A stretch of 64,000 nt of DNA from an uncultured Bacteroides sp. (lineage in GTDB: Bacteria > Bacteroidota > Bacteroidia > Bacteroidales > Bacteroidaceae): positions 1-64,000 of the forward strand of contig CAQOGY010000004.1 of the NCBI GenBank assembly GCA_948847595.1. The letters run 5' to 3'. Position numbers and translations under genes: made by a program. The first letter of the stretch is position 1. The number at the start of each line of letters is the position of its first letter. A model generated the notes under the pieces. That model made no database searches, was not told where the DNA came from, and saw only the letters and a list, made by a program, of their open reading frames with translations. This document shows, in pieces, positions 43,800-53,396 of the stretch.

Positions 43800-46277
43800 A
43801 TGAAACAACAACTGATGACGCTGTTGCTGGGAGCAGCCTCTGTATTTTGTAGCTGTGAGACCCAGCTGGAACAGCATGTGAAGAGCGAGTTGCGTGCTCC
43901 GGCTTATCCGCTGGTGAGCATAGACCCGTATACCAGTGCATGGTCTTTCACGGACAACTTATACGACGGTTCGGTCAAACATTGGAGCGGTAAAGATTTC
44001 CCTTTAATCGGTGTAGCTAAAGTCGACGGACAGACTTACCGCTTTATGGGAACGGAGGAACTGGAATTGAGACCTCTGGTGAAAACTTCGGAACAAGGTA
44101 ACTGGACAGGAAAATATACAATTCAGCAACCTGCCGACGGATGGCAAAATGTCGGCTTCAATGATGCTGCCTGGAAAGAAGGTGAAGGTGCCTTCGGAAC
44201 CATGGAGAACGAACATGTAGCCAAGACCCAGTGGGGTGAAGAATTTATCTGGGTACGCCGTGTCGCTGATATTCAGGAAGACCTGACAGGTAAGAATGTG
44301 TATCTGGAATATTCTCATGATGATGATGTGATTATCTATATCAACGGAATAAAGGTTGTAGACACAGGAAACGCTTGTAAGAAGCACGTACAGGTGAAGT
44401 TATCGGAAGAAGTGGTAGCGTCCCTGAAACAGGGAGAAAACCTGATTGCCGCTTATTGTCACAACCGCGGAGCGAATGGCTTGCTGGATTTTGGTTTGCT
44501 GGTAGAATTGGATAATAACCGTTACTTCAATCAAACTGCACAGCAGACTTCTGCCGATGTTCAACCTATGCAGACTTATTATAACTTCACTTGTGGTCCG
44601 GTAGACTTGAATTTGACATTTACCGCGCCCCTGTTTATGGACAATCTGGACTTGATGGCACGCCCTGTCAACTATATTTCTTATGAAGTCATTTCTAACG
44701 ACGGAGAGGCGCACCAAGTTGAACTCTATTTTGAAGCTGCTCCTCAATGGGCACTCGATCTGCCTCATCAGGAATCCGTAGCCGACAGCTTTACTGACGG
44801 TGATCTGTTGTTCCTGCGCACCGGAAGCCGTAATCAGGACATCCTGAAAAAGAAAGGTGACGATGTGCGTATTGACTGGGGACACTTCTACCTGGCTGCT
44901 GAAAAAGAGAACAGCACTTATGCTATCGGTGACGGAAAGAAACTTCGCCAAAGCTTTACAGAGAACAAACTGGAAGCTCCTACCACCAATGGTTATGACA
45001 AACTAGCTTTAGTACGCTCACTGGGTGAAACAAAGAAAGCGAACGGACACCTGCTGATCGGTTACGATGATATTTACTCTATCCAGTACTTTGGTGAAAA
45101 CCTCCGTCCTTACTGGAATCGTACAGGCAGTGAAACAATCGTATCACAATTCCAGAAAGCAGAACAGGAATATAAGACTCAAATGAAAAATTGTGCAGCT
45201 TTCGATAAGAAACTGATGGCGGAGGCTGAAGCGGCCGGCGGACGCAAGTATGCCGAACTTTGCGCTCTGGCTTATCGTCAGGCATTAGCTGCCCATAAAC
45301 TGGTACAAGCTCCGAATGGTGACCTGGTATTCCTTTCCAAAGAGAATTTCAGTAATGGTTCCATCGGAACAGTCGATCTGACTTATCCGGGAGCTCCGTT
45401 GCTTCTGCTTTACAATCCGGAACTGGTCAAAGCTACCATGAACCATATCTTCTATTATAGTGAAAGCGGAAAATGGACCAAACCGTTTGCTGCTCACGAC
45501 GTAGGTACATATCCGCTGGCTAACGGCCAGACTTACGGAGGCGATATGCCGATCGAAGAATCCGGCAATATGGTAGTCCTTGCTGCAGCGATTGCTGCTG
45601 TAGAAGGAAATGCCGACTACGCACAAAAGCATTGGGAAACTCTGACAACCTGGACGGATTATCTGGTTGAGTACGGTCTTGATCCGGAGAACCAACTTTG
45701 TACGGATGACTTTGCCGGACACTTTGCGCACAATGCCAATCTTTCTATCAAGGCTATCATGGGTATTGCTTCTTACGGCTACATGGCAGATATGCTGGGC
45801 AAAAAAGACATTGCTGAAAAGTACACGAAGAAGGCGAAAGAAATGGCTGCCGAATGGGTGAAGATGGCGGATGACGGCGACCACTACCGTCTGACATTCG
45901 ACAAGCCGGGAACCTGGAGCCAGAAGTATAATCTGGTATGGGACAAATTGCTGAAACTGCAGATTTTCCCGGAAAAAGTTGCTGAGACAGAAATTGCTTA
46001 TTATCTTACGAAGCAAAATAAATACGGCCTTCCGCTGGATAACCGTGAAACTTATACCAAGACTGACTGGATCATGTGGACAGCTACCATGGCACAGGAC
46101 AAAGCTACTTTCGAGAAGTTTATTGAACCGGTATATCTTTTTATGGATGAAACGACTACCCGCGTTCCGATGTCCGACTGGGTATTTACGGACAATCCGA
46201 TTCAGAGAGGTTTCCAGGCGCGTTCCGTAGTTGGCGGCTATTTTATAAAGATGCTTGAAGAAAAACTAACTAAATAA
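43800..46277 (+). CDS. DUF4965/DUF1793-type lipoprotein (putative glycosidase), paralogue 3
   Basis: 825-aa member of the same group as the genes at 1908 and 17625, but more diverged. Lipobox VFCSCETQ marks it as a lipoprotein. The GH2-like beta-sandwich insert lies at about residues 95-215 (WKEGEGAFG, YSHDDDVIIYINGIKV). Family blocks VDLTYPGAPL, DMPIEESGNM, TDDFAGHFAHNANLS and TWSQKYN are all present. It follows the TIM-barrel-like gene by 29 bp and precedes GH92 by 12 bp, inside the mannan operon, so a glycan-related role is more credible than glutamine hydrolysis. Confidence 0.85.
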   Translation: MKQQLMTLLLGAASVFCSCETQLEQHVKSELRAPAYPLVSIDPYTSAWSFTDNLYDGSVKHWSGKDFPLIGVAKVDGQTYRFMGTEELELRPLVKTSEQGNWTGKYTIQQPADGWQNVGFNDAAWKEGEGAFGTMENEHVAKTQWGEEFIWVRRVADIQEDLTGKNVYLEYSHDDDVIIYINGIKVVDTGNACKKHVQVKLSEEVVASLKQGENLIAAYCHNRGANGLLDFGLLVELDNNRYFNQTAQQTSADVQPMQTYYNFTCGPVDLNLTFTAPLFMDNLDLMARPVNYISYEVISNDGEAHQVELYFEAAPQWALDLPHQESVADSFTDGDLLFLRTGSRNQDILKKKGDDVRIDWGHFYLAAEKENSTYAIGDGKKLRQSFTENKLEAPTTNGYDKLALVRSLGETKKANGHLLIGYDDIYSIQYFGENLRPYWNRTGSETIVSQFQKAEQEYKTQMKNCAAFDKKLMAEAEAAGGRKYAELCALAYRQALAAHKLVQAPNGDLVFLSKENFSNGSIGTVDLTYPGAPLLLLYNPELVKATMNHIFYYSESGKWTKPFAAHDVGTYPLANGQTYGGDMPIEESGNMVVLAAAIAAVEGNADYAQKHWETLTTWTDYLVEYGLDPENQLCTDDFAGHFAHNANLSIKAIMGIASYGYMADMLGKKDIAEKYTKKAKEMAAEWVKMADDGDHYRLTFDKPGTWSQKYNLVWDKLLKLQIFPEKVAETEIAYYLTKQNKYGLPLDNRETYTKTDWIMWTATMAQDKATFEKFIEPVYLFMDETTTRVPMSDWVFTDNPIQRGFQARSVVGGYFIKMLEEKLTK

Positions 46278-46289
46278 AACAAGAACACC

Positions 46290-48581
46290 ATGAAAAAACT
46301 CGCTCTATTAGCTTTTACTTTATTTAGTGCGTGGAATATGGATGCTAAAACGATTACCGGACCAGTGGACTATGTCAGTCCGCTGGTAGGTACTCAGTCC
46401 AAGCACGCCTTATCTACCGGAAACACTTATCCCGCTATCGCCCTTCCCTGGGGAATGAACTTTTGGGTTCCCCAGACCGGAAAAATGGGGGATGGCTGGG
46501 CATATACCTATGATGCCGATAAAATCAGAGGTTTTAAACAAACCCACCAGCCCAGCCCCTGGATCAATGATTACGGTCAGTTTTCCATCATGCCGATTAC
46601 CGGTAAAGCCGTTTTCGATCAGGATCAGCGTGCCAGCTGGTTCTCGCATAAAGCAGAAACGGCTACTCCTTACTATTACAAAGTATACCTTGCCGACCAT
46701 GATGTAGTAACCGAGATTGCTCCGACAGAAAGAGCGGCAGCATTCCGCTTCACTTTCCCTGAGAACGATCACTCTTATGTGGTTGTAGATGCTTTCGACA
46801 ACGGTTCGTTTGTGAAAGTCATCCCTTCGGAAAACAAGATTATCGGTTATACGACCAAGAACAGCGGCGGTGTTCCCGCAAACTTCAAGAATTACTTCGT
46901 ACTGGAGTTTGACAAGCCTTTTACTTATACGGCAGCTGTTGCCAATGGTAACATCGATACCAATAAACTGGAAGCCAACGATAAGCATGCCGGCGCATTG
47001 ATCGGTTTCAAAACCCGTAAAGGCGAACAGGTAAATGTACGTGTAGCTTCTTCTTTCATCAGCCCCGAACAGGCGGAACTGAACTTGAAAGAGTTGGGCA
47101 AAGATAACATAGACCAGATTGCGGCAAAAGGCCGTAAGGTATGGAACGACGTTTTGGGACGTATCGAAGTGGAAGATGATGATATCGACCATTTGCGTAC
47201 TTTCTATTCCTGCTTGTATCGTTCGGTACTTTTCCCCAGAAGTTTCTACGAAATAGACGCGAAAGGAGATATCGTTCACTACAGTCCTTATAATGGTGAA
47301 ATACTTCCCGGCTATATGTTTACCGATACCGGTTTTTGGGATACTTTCCGTTGTCTTTTCCCTTTCCTGAACCTGATGTATCCGTCTATGAACATGAAGA
47401 TGCAGGAAGGATTGGTAAATACCTACAAAGAAAGCGGCTTCCTGCCGGAATGGGCAAGCCCGGGACACAGAGGCTGTATGGTTGGCAACAACTCGGCTTC
47501 GGTAGTTGCAGATGCTTACCTGAAAGGTCTGAAAGGATATGATATCGAAACCCTTTGGGAAGCTGTAAAGCACGGAGCTAATGCGGTACATCCGCAGGTT
47601 TCTTCTACCGGACGTCTGGGCTATGACTACTACAATAAGCTCGGTTATGTTCCTTACAACGTAGGCATCAATGAAAATGCAGCCCGCACACTGGAGTATG
47701 CTTATAATGACTGGTGTATCTATCAGCTGGGTAAGGCCTTGAACAAGCCTAAAAAGGAAATTGAGATCTTTGCAAAGAGAGCCATGAACTATAAGAATCT
47801 GTATGATCCCGAACATAAACTGATGCGCGGCAAGAATGAGGATGGCAAATTCCAGTCTCCGTTCAACCCGTTGAAGTGGGGAGACGCTTTCACCGAAGGA
47901 AACAGCTGGCATTATACCTGGTCCGTATTCCATGATCCTCAGGGATTGATCGACCTGATGGGCGGAAAAGACGGCTTCAACCAGATGATGGACTCTGTAT
48001 TTATCCTGCCTCCTGTCTTTGACGACAGTTATTATGGCGGTGTCATCCACGAAATCCGTGAGATGCAGATTATGAATATGGGTAACTATGCACACGGTAA
48101 CCAGCCTATCCAGCATATGCTGTATATGTACAACTACTCCGGTCAGCCGTGGAAAGCGCAGCACTGGATTCGTGAAGTGATGGATAAGCTTTATACTCCT
48201 GCTCCCGACGGTTATTGTGGTGATGAGGACAACGGCCAGACTTCTGCGTGGTATGTGTTCTCTGCTATGGGCTTCTATCCGGTATGTCCGGGTACGGATG
48301 AGTATATTCTCGGTACTCCTTACTTCAAACAGATGAAGCTGCATCTTGAAAATGGAAAGACAGTAACCATCTCCGCTCCAAATAACGGAGACGACAAACG
48401 TTATATCTCTTCCATGACCTTGAACGGCAAAGACCATACAAAGAACTACGTGACTCACGAGGACCTTATGAACGGTGCTTCCATCACTTTCAAGATGGAT
48501 TCCAAACCCAATGAGCAGCGTGGTACCAAAGAAACCGATTTCCCTTATTCTTTCTCCAACGAATTTAAAAAGAAAAAGTAA
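46290..48581 (+). CDS. GH92 alpha-mannosidase-like enzyme with Gln at the catalytic-acid position
   Basis: 763-aa exported GH92 protein (signal peptide ending MDAK). N-terminal beta-sandwich (about residues 22-275) and (alpha/alpha)6 C-terminal domain with EDNGQTSAWYVFSAMGFYP. The base aspartates are kept (D645, D647). Where most GH92 enzymes have GNEP with the general acid Glu, this one reads HGNQPIQH, with Q605 encoded by CAG at 48102-48104. A Glu-to-Gln change here is known from a GH92 enzyme that removes alpha-mannose-1-phosphate caps, where no acid is needed. It may therefore act on mannosyl-phosphate groups of fungal mannan. Downstream GH125 starts 3 bp later. Confidence 0.9.
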   Translation: MKKLALLAFTLFSAWNMDAKTITGPVDYVSPLVGTQSKHALSTGNTYPAIALPWGMNFWVPQTGKMGDGWAYTYDADKIRGFKQTHQPSPWINDYGQFSIMPITGKAVFDQDQRASWFSHKAETATPYYYKVYLADHDVVTEIAPTERAAAFRFTFPENDHSYVVVDAFDNGSFVKVIPSENKIIGYTTKNSGGVPANFKNYFVLEFDKPFTYTAAVANGNIDTNKLEANDKHAGALIGFKTRKGEQVNVRVASSFISPEQAELNLKELGKDNIDQIAAKGRKVWNDVLGRIEVEDDDIDHLRTFYSCLYRSVLFPRSFYEIDAKGDIVHYSPYNGEILPGYMFTDTGFWDTFRCLFPFLNLMYPSMNMKMQEGLVNTYKESGFLPEWASPGHRGCMVGNNSASVVADAYLKGLKGYDIETLWEAVKHGANAVHPQVSSTGRLGYDYYNKLGYVPYNVGINENAARTLEYAYNDWCIYQLGKALNKPKKEIEIFAKRAMNYKNLYDPEHKLMRGKNEDGKFQSPFNPLKWGDAFTEGNSWHYTWSVFHDPQGLIDLMGGKDGFNQMMDSVFILPPVFDDSYYGGVIHEIREMQIMNMGNYAHGNQPIQHMLYMYNYSGQPWKAQHWIREVMDKLYTPAPDGYCGDEDNGQTSAWYVFSAMGFYPVCPGTDEYILGTPYFKQMKLHLENGKTVTISAPNNGDDKRYISSMTLNGKDHTKNYVTHEDLMNGASITFKMDSKPNEQRGTKETDFPYSFSNEFKKKK

Positions 48582-48584
48582 TTT

Positions 48585-50048
48585 ATGAAGAAGCAAGTAA
48601 AATATATCAGTGCGGGTATGCTGGCAGGCATGCTCCTTTGTGGCGGTCAGATGCAGGCTGCAAATACGATGTCCGGAATGCATGTATGTGTGACGGACGC
48701 TATTCAGAAAGACAATCGTCCGGAAGTTTCCAAACGTCTTTTCCGTTCGAATGCGGTAGAAAAGGAAATCATCCGTGTGCAGAAACTTCTGAAAAACGAG
48801 AAACTGGCATGGATGTTCGCAAACTGTTTCCCCAATACCATCGACACTACCGTACACTTCCGCAAAGGCGCGGATGGCAAACCGGACACATTCGTTTATA
48901 CGGGCGACATTCACGCAATGTGGCTTCGTGACTCGGGTGCGCAGGTATGGCCGTATGTGCAGTTGGCAAACTCCGATCCCGAACTGAAAGAGATGCTGGC
49001 AGGTGTTATCCTCCGCCAGTTCAAATGTATCAATATCGATCCGTATGCAAACGCATTTAATGACGGTGCCGTTGAAGACAATCACTGGATGAGTGACCTG
49101 ACCGATATGAAGCCGGAACTGCACGAGCGTAAATGGGAAATCGATTCACTTTGCTACCCGCTGCGTCTGGCTTATCACTACTGGAAAACAACCGGAGATG
49201 CCAGCATTTTCTCAGAAGAATGGATTCAGGCTATCACCAATGTGCTGAAAACATTCAAGGAACAACAGCGCAAAGACGGAGTTGGCCCGTATAAATTCCA
49301 GCGTAAGACAGAACGTGCATTGGATACATTGAATAATGACGGACTCGGAGCACCAGTGAAACCGGTTGGTCTGATCGTCTCCTGCTTCCGTCCTTCGGAT
49401 GATGCGACGACTCTTCAATATCTGGTACCTTCCAATTTCTTTGCTGTATCTTCATTGCGCAAAGCAGCCGAAATACTTGATAAGGTAAATAAGAAGACTG
49501 CTTTGGCTAAGGAATGCAAAGACCTGGCAAAGGAAGTAGAGACAGCATTGAAGAAATATGCGGTATACAACCACCCGAAATATGGTAAAATCTATGCTTT
49601 TGAGGTAGACGGCTTCGGAAATCACTTCCTGATGGATGATGCCAATGTACCGAGCCTGCTTGCCATGCCTTATCTGGGTGATGTAGATGTAAACGATCCT
49701 ATCTATCAGAATACCCGTAAATTCGTGTGGAGCGAAGACAATCCTTACTTCTTCAAAGGCAAGGCAGGCGAAGGTATCGGCGGACCGCATATCGGTTATG
49801 ATATGGTGTGGCCGATGAGTATCATGATGAAAGCCTTCACCAGCAAGGATGATGCGGAAATCAAAACCTGTATCAAAATGCTGATGGATACCGATGCCGG
49901 AACAGGCTTTATGCATGAATCTTTCCACAAAGACGATCCGAAGAACTTCACCCGTGCCTGGTTTGCCTGGCAGAATACGCTTTTCGGAGAACTGATTCTT
50001 AAGTTGGTTAACGAAGGCAAAGTAGATTTATTGAATAGTATCAATTAA
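48585..50048 (+). CDS. GH125 exo-alpha-1,6-mannosidase
   Basis: 487-aa exported enzyme (signal peptide ending MQAAN). The GH125 pattern is clear: YTGDIHAMWLRDSGAQVWPY, DGAVEDNHWMSD, FLMDDANVPSLLAMPYLG, GGPHIGYDMVWPMS and GFMHESFHKDDP. The family hydrolyses alpha-1,6-mannosyl linkages from the non-reducing end, the last step on the mannan backbone after GH76. Length is normal. Tightly packed between GH92 (3 bp) and GalM (9 bp). Confidence 0.93.
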   Translation: MKKQVKYISAGMLAGMLLCGGQMQAANTMSGMHVCVTDAIQKDNRPEVSKRLFRSNAVEKEIIRVQKLLKNEKLAWMFANCFPNTIDTTVHFRKGADGKPDTFVYTGDIHAMWLRDSGAQVWPYVQLANSDPELKEMLAGVILRQFKCINIDPYANAFNDGAVEDNHWMSDLTDMKPELHERKWEIDSLCYPLRLAYHYWKTTGDASIFSEEWIQAITNVLKTFKEQQRKDGVGPYKFQRKTERALDTLNNDGLGAPVKPVGLIVSCFRPSDDATTLQYLVPSNFFAVSSLRKAAEILDKVNKKTALAKECKDLAKEVETALKKYAVYNHPKYGKIYAFEVDGFGNHFLMDDANVPSLLAMPYLGDVDVNDPIYQNTRKFVWSEDNPYFFKGKAGEGIGGPHIGYDMVWPMSIMMKAFTSKDDAEIKTCIKMLMDTDAGTGFMHESFHKDDPKNFTRAWFAWQNTLFGELILKLVNEGKVDLLNSIN

Positions 50049-50057
50049 TAGAATACC

Positions 50058-51191
50058 ATGAAAAAGTTATGTGTATGGGCAGTTGCCGCCCTCTTAATGG
50101 CAGCTTGTACACCGAAAGCCGAGAAAACAACGGATTCCGGTTTATTGCAAAGTAACTTCCAGATGGAAGTGGATGGAAAGAAAACAGATTTGTATACCTT
50201 GCGCAACAAGAACAACATGGAAGTTTGTGTAACGAACTTCGGTGGTCGTATCGTTTCAGTGATGGTACCCGACAAGGACGGACAGATGCGTGATGTAGTG
50301 CTCGGCTTCGATTCGATTCAGGATTATGTCAGCAAGCCTTCGGACTTCGGAGCAAGCATCGGCCGTTATGCTAACCGTATCAACCAAGGTCGATTTACTT
50401 TGGACGGTACTGAGTATCAGTTGCCTCAGAATAATTACGGTCACTGCCTGCATGGCGGTCCGCAAGGATTCCAGTACCGTGTGTTTGATGCCGTTCAGCC
50501 GAATCCGCAAGAACTGGAATTGACTTACACGGCAGAAGATGGCGAAGAAGGTTTCCCGGGAAATATCACTTGTAAAGTGTTGATGAAGCTGACAGACGAT
50601 AATGCGATCGATATCCGTTACGAAGCGGAAACCGACAAGCCGACCATTGTGAATATGACTAACCACTCTTACTTCAATCTTGACGGAGACGCAGCCCGTA
50701 ATGAGGCGCATCTGCTGACAATTGATGCTGACTATTATACTCCGGTAGACAGTACCTTCATGACTACAGGCGAGATCGCTCCGGTTGAAGGAACTCCGAT
50801 GGACTTCCGCACTCCGACTCCGGTAGGCGCACGTATCAATGACTACGATTTCGTACAGTTGAAGAATGGTAACGGTTACGATCATAACTGGGTATTGAAT
50901 ACTAAGGGCGACATTACCCGTAAGTGTGCTACTCTCGAATCACCGCTGACTGGTATCGTACTCGATGTATATACTAACGAACCGGGTATTCAAGTATATG
51001 CAGGAAACTTCCTGGATGGTTCGTTGACCGGAAAGAAAGGTATCACTTACAACCAGCGTGCTTCCGTATGTCTCGAAACTCAGAAGTATCCGGATACTCC
51101 GAACAAACCGGAATGGCCTTCGGCAGTACTTCGTCCGGGCGAGAAATATATGAGCCAGTGTATCTTTAAGTTCTCTGTAGACAAGAATTAA
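50058..51191 (+). CDS. galM: Aldose 1-epimerase lipoprotein, copy 1
   Basis: 377-aa GalM-family protein, interconverting alpha and beta anomers of free sugars. It is a lipoprotein (LLMAACTPK), so it acts in the periplasm or at a membrane, not in the cytosol like most GalM proteins. Catalytic H203 in NHSYFNLDG and E340 in VCLETQKYPD are present, as are substrate loops (RYANRI, DHNWVLN). In a mannan PUL it would speed anomer exchange of released mannose before uptake. Very similar to the second copy at 55675; together they bracket GH92 and GH127. Confidence 0.92.
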   Translation: MKKLCVWAVAALLMAACTPKAEKTTDSGLLQSNFQMEVDGKKTDLYTLRNKNNMEVCVTNFGGRIVSVMVPDKDGQMRDVVLGFDSIQDYVSKPSDFGASIGRYANRINQGRFTLDGTEYQLPQNNYGHCLHGGPQGFQYRVFDAVQPNPQELELTYTAEDGEEGFPGNITCKVLMKLTDDNAIDIRYEAETDKPTIVNMTNHSYFNLDGDAARNEAHLLTIDADYYTPVDSTFMTTGEIAPVEGTPMDFRTPTPVGARINDYDFVQLKNGNGYDHNWVLNTKGDITRKCATLESPLTGIVLDVYTNEPGIQVYAGNFLDGSLTGKKGITYNQRASVCLETQKYPDTPNKPEWPSAVLRPGEKYMSQCIFKFSVDKN

Positions 51192-51223
51192 AGATAAGTT
51201 ATATCATTAGTTAACCCAGGGGT

Positions 51224-51303
51224 GACTAAGAAGTCGGTGCTATCTCCAATCTCCTCCTTCCCGAAGGAGGAGATTGGAGATACTACCAACTTTTTAATCA
51301 GTC
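51224..51303. repeat. 80-bp palindromic intergenic repeat (REP/MITE-like)
   Basis: An inner perfect inverted repeat of 20 bp per arm (51241-51260 and 51263-51282, TATCTCCAATC core) has a 2-nt centre. It is flanked by degenerate outer arms reading GACTAAGAAGTCGGT and, inverted, GACTGATTAAAAAGTTGGT. A half copy occurs at 53358-53383. It can form a strong hairpin and may also terminate transcription after galM. Confidence 0.8.
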
Positions 51304-51322
51304 CAGATACTATTTTAGAAGC

Positions 51323-53338
51323 ATGAAAAACAACCGAAGCAGATGGTATGCCCTTCTTTTAGTCGTGTTATCTATCATGACACCGTCAGTTGCACAAAAT
51401 ACAAAGTATGTCAACTTGTTTATCGGTACTTCCGGTGATAACGGACAGGTAGCTCCGGGCGCTGCCGCTCCTTTCGGAATGGTTTGTGTGTGTCCGGATA
51501 ATGATCCGCGTAGCCATGCCGGTTATGATTATGCAGTGACGAAAGTCTCCGGTATCTCTGTCAACCGCCTCTCCGGAGTGGGATGTAGTGGCGGAGGAGG
51601 AAACCTGCGCATTCGTCCGGTAGCTCCTTCACAGGAATTGCATATTAAAAAGTCCCGCGAGAAAGCAACTCCCGGATATTACTCGACAGCTTTTACCAAT
51701 GGTATCAAAACTGAATTGACAGCGACCAACGCTATGGCGGTGGAACGCTATAAATTTTCCCGAAGCCTTTCCGCTGCCCTTTGGATAGACTTCGCCTCTA
51801 CGTTTGAAGACGTAGCTACCTGCCATTATAAACGTATATCGGAAACTTGCATCGAAGGCTATGTACAGGCAAAGAACGTCTGCGGACATGGACGCTACAA
51901 ACTCTATTTCTCCTTAAATACCAGCCATCCTTTCCAGTTGGAAGAACAGAAAGAGACGACTGCCTGCCTTACCTTTGGCAAAAAGGTACGTTCGGTGGAA
52001 GTCCGTATCGGACTGTCTGCGTTAAGTTCCGAACTGGCGAGCTGGGAATGTGCCCGTTGGGAAAAGATGGACTTCGAAGATGTGAAATCCCGGACCGCTG
52101 ATCAGTGGGAAAAACAATTGTCAGCTATCGACGTCAAAGGAGGCAAGAAAGATGACAGGGTCATTTTCTATACTTCCCTGTATCGTACTTACCTGAGTCC
52201 GGCGGATGTCAGTTCTCCGGACGGAGCTTATCTGGGTACGGATGGAAAAGTGTATATCTCAGAAGACTTCCGATATTACAGTAACTGGTCGTTATGGGAT
52301 ACCTTCCGCACTAAATTTCCTTTGTTGGTACTGACCGAACCTGCGAAGATGCGGGATATGGCGACTTCCCTGATTCATCTGTATGCAACGGGAAAGAAAG
52401 ACTGGTCCACCGGATTCGAGTCTACCCCGACAGTACGTACGGAACATGCCGTAATTCTTTTGTTGGACGCTTACCGGAAAGGAATTACCAACCTTGATTT
52501 CCGTAAAGGATACGCTGGTATGAAGCAGGAAATGGAGCGGCTGCCCATGCGTTCGCCCGACCAGAAGATGGAATCGGCATATGACTTGTGGGCAATGGCA
52601 AAGATTGCGGAAATCATCGGTGAAAAGGCGGATTCCGAACAATACCGGCAACGTTCGGTCTCTCTTTTTGAAGAAACATGGAAAAAGGAATTTATGAATG
52701 TGACTCCCGCTTTTGAAGTGATGAAGAACAACGGACTCTATCAGGGAACCCGTTGGCAATACCGATGGGCAGCTCCACAATACATTGATAAAATGATAGA
52801 ATGGGTAGGGCAGGACTCTCTTCGTTTGCAACTTACCTATTTCTTCGACCATCACCTTTATAATCAAGGAAACGAACCGGATATCCATGTTCCTTACCTG
52901 TTCAACCGACTTGGGGCACCGGAGAAAACCCAGCAGATAGTGCGCAGTCTGATGACCGAACCGATGATCCATAAATATGGAGGCAACTCGGAATTTAAGA
53001 CTCCTTATCTGGGTAAAGCATTCAAGAATGCCCCCGAAGGGTATAGTCCCGAAATGGACGAAGACGACGGTACGATGAGTGCCTGGTACGTGTTTGGGGC
53101 AATGGGTTTCTATCCTCTGCTTGTGGGAGATGAATACTATGATCTGACCTCTCCGCTTTTCGACAGGGTACTGTTGCGGTTGACGAATGGAAACGTACTT
53201 ACTATTCAGACAGAAGGACGGAAAAAGAAAGACGCACCGATCAAAAGTATCCATTTCAACGGGAAAAAGATTGCTGACTACCGTATATCTCACAATGAAC
53301 TGATAAAAGGCGGAGAATTGATTTATAATTATAAATAA
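51323..53338 (+). CDS. GH92 alpha-mannosidase, divergent
   Basis: 671-aa exported GH92 enzyme (signal peptide ending PSVAQ). Expected residues are present: general acid E518 in QGNEPDIHVPYLF and acidic pair near D579-D582 in DEDDGTMSAWYVFGAMGFYP. It is shorter and quite unlike the other GH92 in the operon, so it probably has a different linkage specificity (side-chain alpha-1,2 or alpha-1,3 mannose is typical). Located between a palindromic repeat and the GH127 gene. Confidence 0.9.
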   Translation: MKNNRSRWYALLLVVLSIMTPSVAQNTKYVNLFIGTSGDNGQVAPGAAAPFGMVCVCPDNDPRSHAGYDYAVTKVSGISVNRLSGVGCSGGGGNLRIRPVAPSQELHIKKSREKATPGYYSTAFTNGIKTELTATNAMAVERYKFSRSLSAALWIDFASTFEDVATCHYKRISETCIEGYVQAKNVCGHGRYKLYFSLNTSHPFQLEEQKETTACLTFGKKVRSVEVRIGLSALSSELASWECARWEKMDFEDVKSRTADQWEKQLSAIDVKGGKKDDRVIFYTSLYRTYLSPADVSSPDGAYLGTDGKVYISEDFRYYSNWSLWDTFRTKFPLLVLTEPAKMRDMATSLIHLYATGKKDWSTGFESTPTVRTEHAVILLLDAYRKGITNLDFRKGYAGMKQEMERLPMRSPDQKMESAYDLWAMAKIAEIIGEKADSEQYRQRSVSLFEETWKKEFMNVTPAFEVMKNNGLYQGTRWQYRWAAPQYIDKMIEWVGQDSLRLQLTYFFDHHLYNQGNEPDIHVPYLFNRLGAPEKTQQIVRSLMTEPMIHKYGGNSEFKTPYLGKAFKNAPEGYSPEMDEDDGTMSAWYVFGAMGFYPLLVGDEYYDLTSPLFDRVLLRLTNGNVLTIQTEGRKKKDAPIKSIHFNGKKIADYRISHNELIKGGELIYNYK

Positions 53339-53357
53339 ACCGAATTAAAACAAGGCT

Positions 53358-53383
53358 GACTAAAAAGTCGGTAGTATCTCCAA
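53358..53383 (+). repeat. Half copy of the 51.2-kb repeat
   Basis: GACTAAAAAGTCGGTAGTAT and the following TCTCCAA match one arm of the element at 51224-51303, with two differences from the 51224 arm. It lies just before the GH127 start. Confidence 0.75.
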
Positions 53384-53396
53384 AAAAATATTCAAA

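Noticed and set aside
45285..46016. 243-codon minus-strand frame
   Set aside because: Antisense shadow inside the third DUF4965 gene; similar shadows occur in its paralogues.
46410..49124. 904-codon open frame on the minus strand
   Set aside because: It lies wholly antisense to GH92 and GH125, has a low-complexity composition rich in His, Ile, Val and Arg, and no family motif. It results from the codon bias of the real genes.
52292..53293. 333-codon minus-strand frame
   Set aside because: Antisense shadow of the second GH92; no signal peptide or motif.
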